Below, piece by piece: positions 62,466 through 64,000 of a DNA stretch of 64,000 bases. The position numbers and the translations under genes are program-made. Position 1 is the stretch's first letter. Each line of letters begins with the position of its first letter. The notes under the pieces were generated by a model that did not search any database, had not been told where the DNA came from, and saw only the letters and a program-made list of their open reading frames with translations. Source of the stretch: Ruminococcus flavefaciens (GTDB taxonomy: Bacteria > Bacillota > Clostridia > Oscillospirales > Ruminococcaceae); NCBI RefSeq assembly GCF_900119075.1, contig NZ_FPIP01000011.1:62001-126000 (forward strand). The letters run 5' to 3'.

Positions 62466-63269
62466 TTGATAGCAGGTGTTTCTACAGCTTGCCTGTATCC
62501 CAAGCCCATTGAGGAGTCTCTTTACGAGCTTGCAGTCAACGGTGTTTCTACCGTTGAGCTGTTCATCAACACTCATTCAGAACTGAAAAAGGGCTTCGCT
62601 CACGGCATTGCCAATCTTATGAAAAGATTCGATGTCAAAAGCCCCTCCGTACACCCATTTACCTGCGAGATAGAGCCGCAGATGTTCTTTTCGGAGTACG
62701 AGAGAAGAATTGACGATATGCTTGAATATTACAAGCTTTACTTCCGTTTTATGAATATCGTTGGAGCCGATATATTCGTTTTTCACGGCGGAAAACCCAC
62801 TTCCATATGCACTCCCGAGTTTTACTGCGAAAGGTATTCAAGACTTTTCCGACTGGGCAAGGAATTCGGCATAACAGTGGCAGTCGAGAACGTTTCGCGG
62901 TGCAAAAGCGCTTCATCGGTATTCGTAAAAGAGATAAAGAATATGCTCGGCAATGAGTTTGCCTTTGTACTCGATACAAAGCAGGCTCTGCGCTCCAATG
63001 AGAACCCCCTGAAATTCCTCGACGCAGTGGGCGACAAGATATGTCACGTTCACATAAGCGATTCGGGAGAAATGGGCGACTGCCTGCTTATAGGCAGGGG
63101 AAGATTCAATTTTAAGCAGTTCTTTGAAAAGCTTGCAGTATACAATTCGGATTGCAGCGTTATCTTGGAGCTTTACAGAGGCGGTTTTTCGGGTATAAGC
63201 GACCTGATATCCAGCTATAACAAGCTCTGCAGGATGACTGAACCTTACGGCAGGGAGCAAAGCTTATGA
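62466..63269 (+). CDS. TIM-barrel protein of the xylose isomerase/AP endonuclease 2 family
   Basis: 267 aa from TTG 62466 (SD GGGAGG, 5 bases); an ATG 33 bases upstream lies at or before the transcript start. IAGVSTACLYPKPIEESLYELAVNGV at the start, VFHGG near 110, AVENVSR (Glu), VLDTKQAL, CHVHISDSG and VILELYRGG give the metal-binding pattern of sugar isomerases and endonuclease IV. Substrate unknown. Overlaps nrdR by 4 bases. Confidence 0.78.
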   Translation: MIAGVSTACLYPKPIEESLYELAVNGVSTVELFINTHSELKKGFAHGIANLMKRFDVKSPSVHPFTCEIEPQMFFSEYERRIDDMLEYYKLYFRFMNIVGADIFVFHGGKPTSICTPEFYCERYSRLFRLGKEFGITVAVENVSRCKSASSVFVKEIKNMLGNEFAFVLDTKQALRSNENPLKFLDAVGDKICHVHISDSGEMGDCLLIGRGRFNFKQFFEKLAVYNSDCSVILELYRGGFSGISDLISSYNKLCRMTEPYGREQSL

Positions 63270-63742
63270 AGTGTCCATACTGCGGATATGAAGAATTAAA
63301 GGTAATAGATTCACGCCCTGTCGATGACAAGACAAAAAGGCGGCGTGAATGTGTCAGGTGCGGCGAAAGATTCACCACATTTGAAGCTGTTGAGATACCA
63401 CTTCTCATGGTGGAAAAAAGAGACGGCAGCGTTCAGCTTTTCGATAAGGCAAAACTCATAAACGGCATAGTCTCGGCAATAAAAAAGCGACCTGTCTCGG
63501 CTGAGAAGGTCACTGAAATAGCCAATTATGTTGAGAATTACTACGCAAATGCCCTCAGAACAGTTGCAAAATCCACTGAGATAGGCGAGCTGGTGCTTGA
63601 CAGACTTCGTGAGATAGATCCGATATCCTATATAAGATTTGCGTCCGTTTACAAGGATTTTACGGATATAGACAGCTTTGTAGCGGCTATAAGCGAATTT
63701 GACGGAAAAAAGCAAAAAACGGAAGAATATTCCGAATTATAA
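63266..63742 (+). CDS. nrdR: Transcriptional repressor NrdR
   Basis: 158 aa. Zinc ribbon CPYC...CVRC (3-34) with DSRPVDDKTKRRRECVRCGERF, then the ATP-cone (PLLMVEKRDGSVQLFDKAKLINGI). It represses ribonucleotide reductase genes in response to dATP/ATP. No nrd gene or NrdR box was seen here. Confidence 0.96.
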   Translation: MKCPYCGYEELKVIDSRPVDDKTKRRRECVRCGERFTTFEAVEIPLLMVEKRDGSVQLFDKAKLINGIVSAIKKRPVSAEKVTEIANYVENYYANALRTVAKSTEIGELVLDRLREIDPISYIRFASVYKDFTDIDSFVAAISEFDGKKQKTEEYSEL

Positions 63743-63760
63743 TCTATGGAGGTTTTTACT

Positions 63761-64000
63761 ATGAGCAATGGCACACCAAACGGAACAAATGGTTTTTTTG
63801 AGAAACTCGACAATTTCCTTGAGAATTTCAATGACATCAATGCCGAAAAAACATTTGTTGAGGCAGATGTAAAGAAGCATTATTTATTTGCTATGATCGC
63901 ATATCTTATCCCTATTCTTTTCTTCCTGCCAATTTGTATGGACGGAAACTCCACATACAATAAATTCCATGCAAATCAGTCCCTGACATGGCTCATCGCA
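63761..64000 (+). CDS. Membrane protein, DUF4870-like (partial)
   Basis: 80 residues to the window edge, starting MSNGTPNGTNGFFEKL, SD TGGAGG. The HYLFAMIAYLIPILFFLP helix and NKFHANQSLTWLI are typical of small DUF4870-type membrane proteins. C-terminal part missing. Confidence 0.7.
   Translation, partial: MSNGTPNGTNGFFEKLDNFLENFNDINAEKTFVEADVKKHYLFAMIAYLIPILFFLPICMDGNSTYNKFHANQSLTWLIA

Overview
The window is a chromosomal segment around the replication origin of a Gram-positive, low-to-mid GC Clostridia bacterium, most likely a Ruminococcus-type plant-fibre degrader. This is an inference from the gene order (rpmH-rnpA-yidD-yidC-jag-mnmE-mnmG-rsmG-noc-parA-parB on one side; dnaA-dnaN-yaaA-recF-remB-gyrB-gyrA on the other), the strong SD sites, the intracellular GH51/GH43/GH5 enzymes and the [FeFe]-hydrogenase-like protein. 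Most genes left of about 49.9 kb lie on the minus strand and most genes right of it on the plus strand, as expected for two replichores leaving oriC at about 50-52 kb.

Layout. 0-4 kb: start of a glutamate-cysteine ligase with an ACT protein, preceded by a promoter, a 20-codon leader ORF and a terminator-like hairpin; an E1-like ThiF/MoeB enzyme divergent from a rhodanese; a metallo-beta-lactamase-fold protein and a DUF134-NifX fusion behind a duplicated operator. 4-12 kb: hemicellulose side-chain locus (carboxylesterase-GH43, then a sugar ABC transporter with GH51 arabinofuranosidase). 12-18.7 kb: hydrogenase-like sensor with a DivIVA-like coiled-coil protein, an unknown protein, and a sugar-binding lipoprotein next to a membrane GGDEF protein with an altered signature. 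19-25.4 kb: a plus-strand island, head-on to replication, that encodes a Zn-ribbon/leucine-rich protein, an unusual protein kinase, a vWA protein, a PP2C phosphatase and a Q/G/Y/P-repeat protein. It resembles the TerY-P phosphorylation triad and is the strongest candidate for an under-described system. 25.8-38 kb: glycosyltransferase, small membrane proteins and regulators, GH5 cellulase, exonuclease III, an ECF sigma/anti-sigma pair, and a redox operon (flavodiiron protein, FTR-beta-like protein, GNAT, thioredoxin). 38-49.8 kb: serS, two ParB-family proteins and ParA, tRNA-modification genes, and the YidC/Jag/RnpA/RpmH block. 50-64 kb: oriC, dnaA-dnaN-recF-gyrase, a metallophosphoesterase, a MntP/YtaF-like protein, a TIM-barrel protein, nrdR and a truncated membrane protein.

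Three structural themes cut across the genes. (1) GTAG-headed, GC-rich palindromes of the REP type are scattered through intergenic DNA, and a RAYT (REP-associated tyrosine transposase) gene sits inside the gyrB operon carrying two perfect inverted copies of such a palindrome within its own reading frame. (2) A roughly 300-bp multi-hairpin element occurs twice, plus a remnant, with paired base changes that keep the stems. (3) Four parS sites lie at 41.4-45.0 kb, and the origin is rich in TTTCAACA octamers rather than the canonical DnaA box. No tRNA, rRNA, CRISPR array or insertion sequence other than the RAYT was seen.
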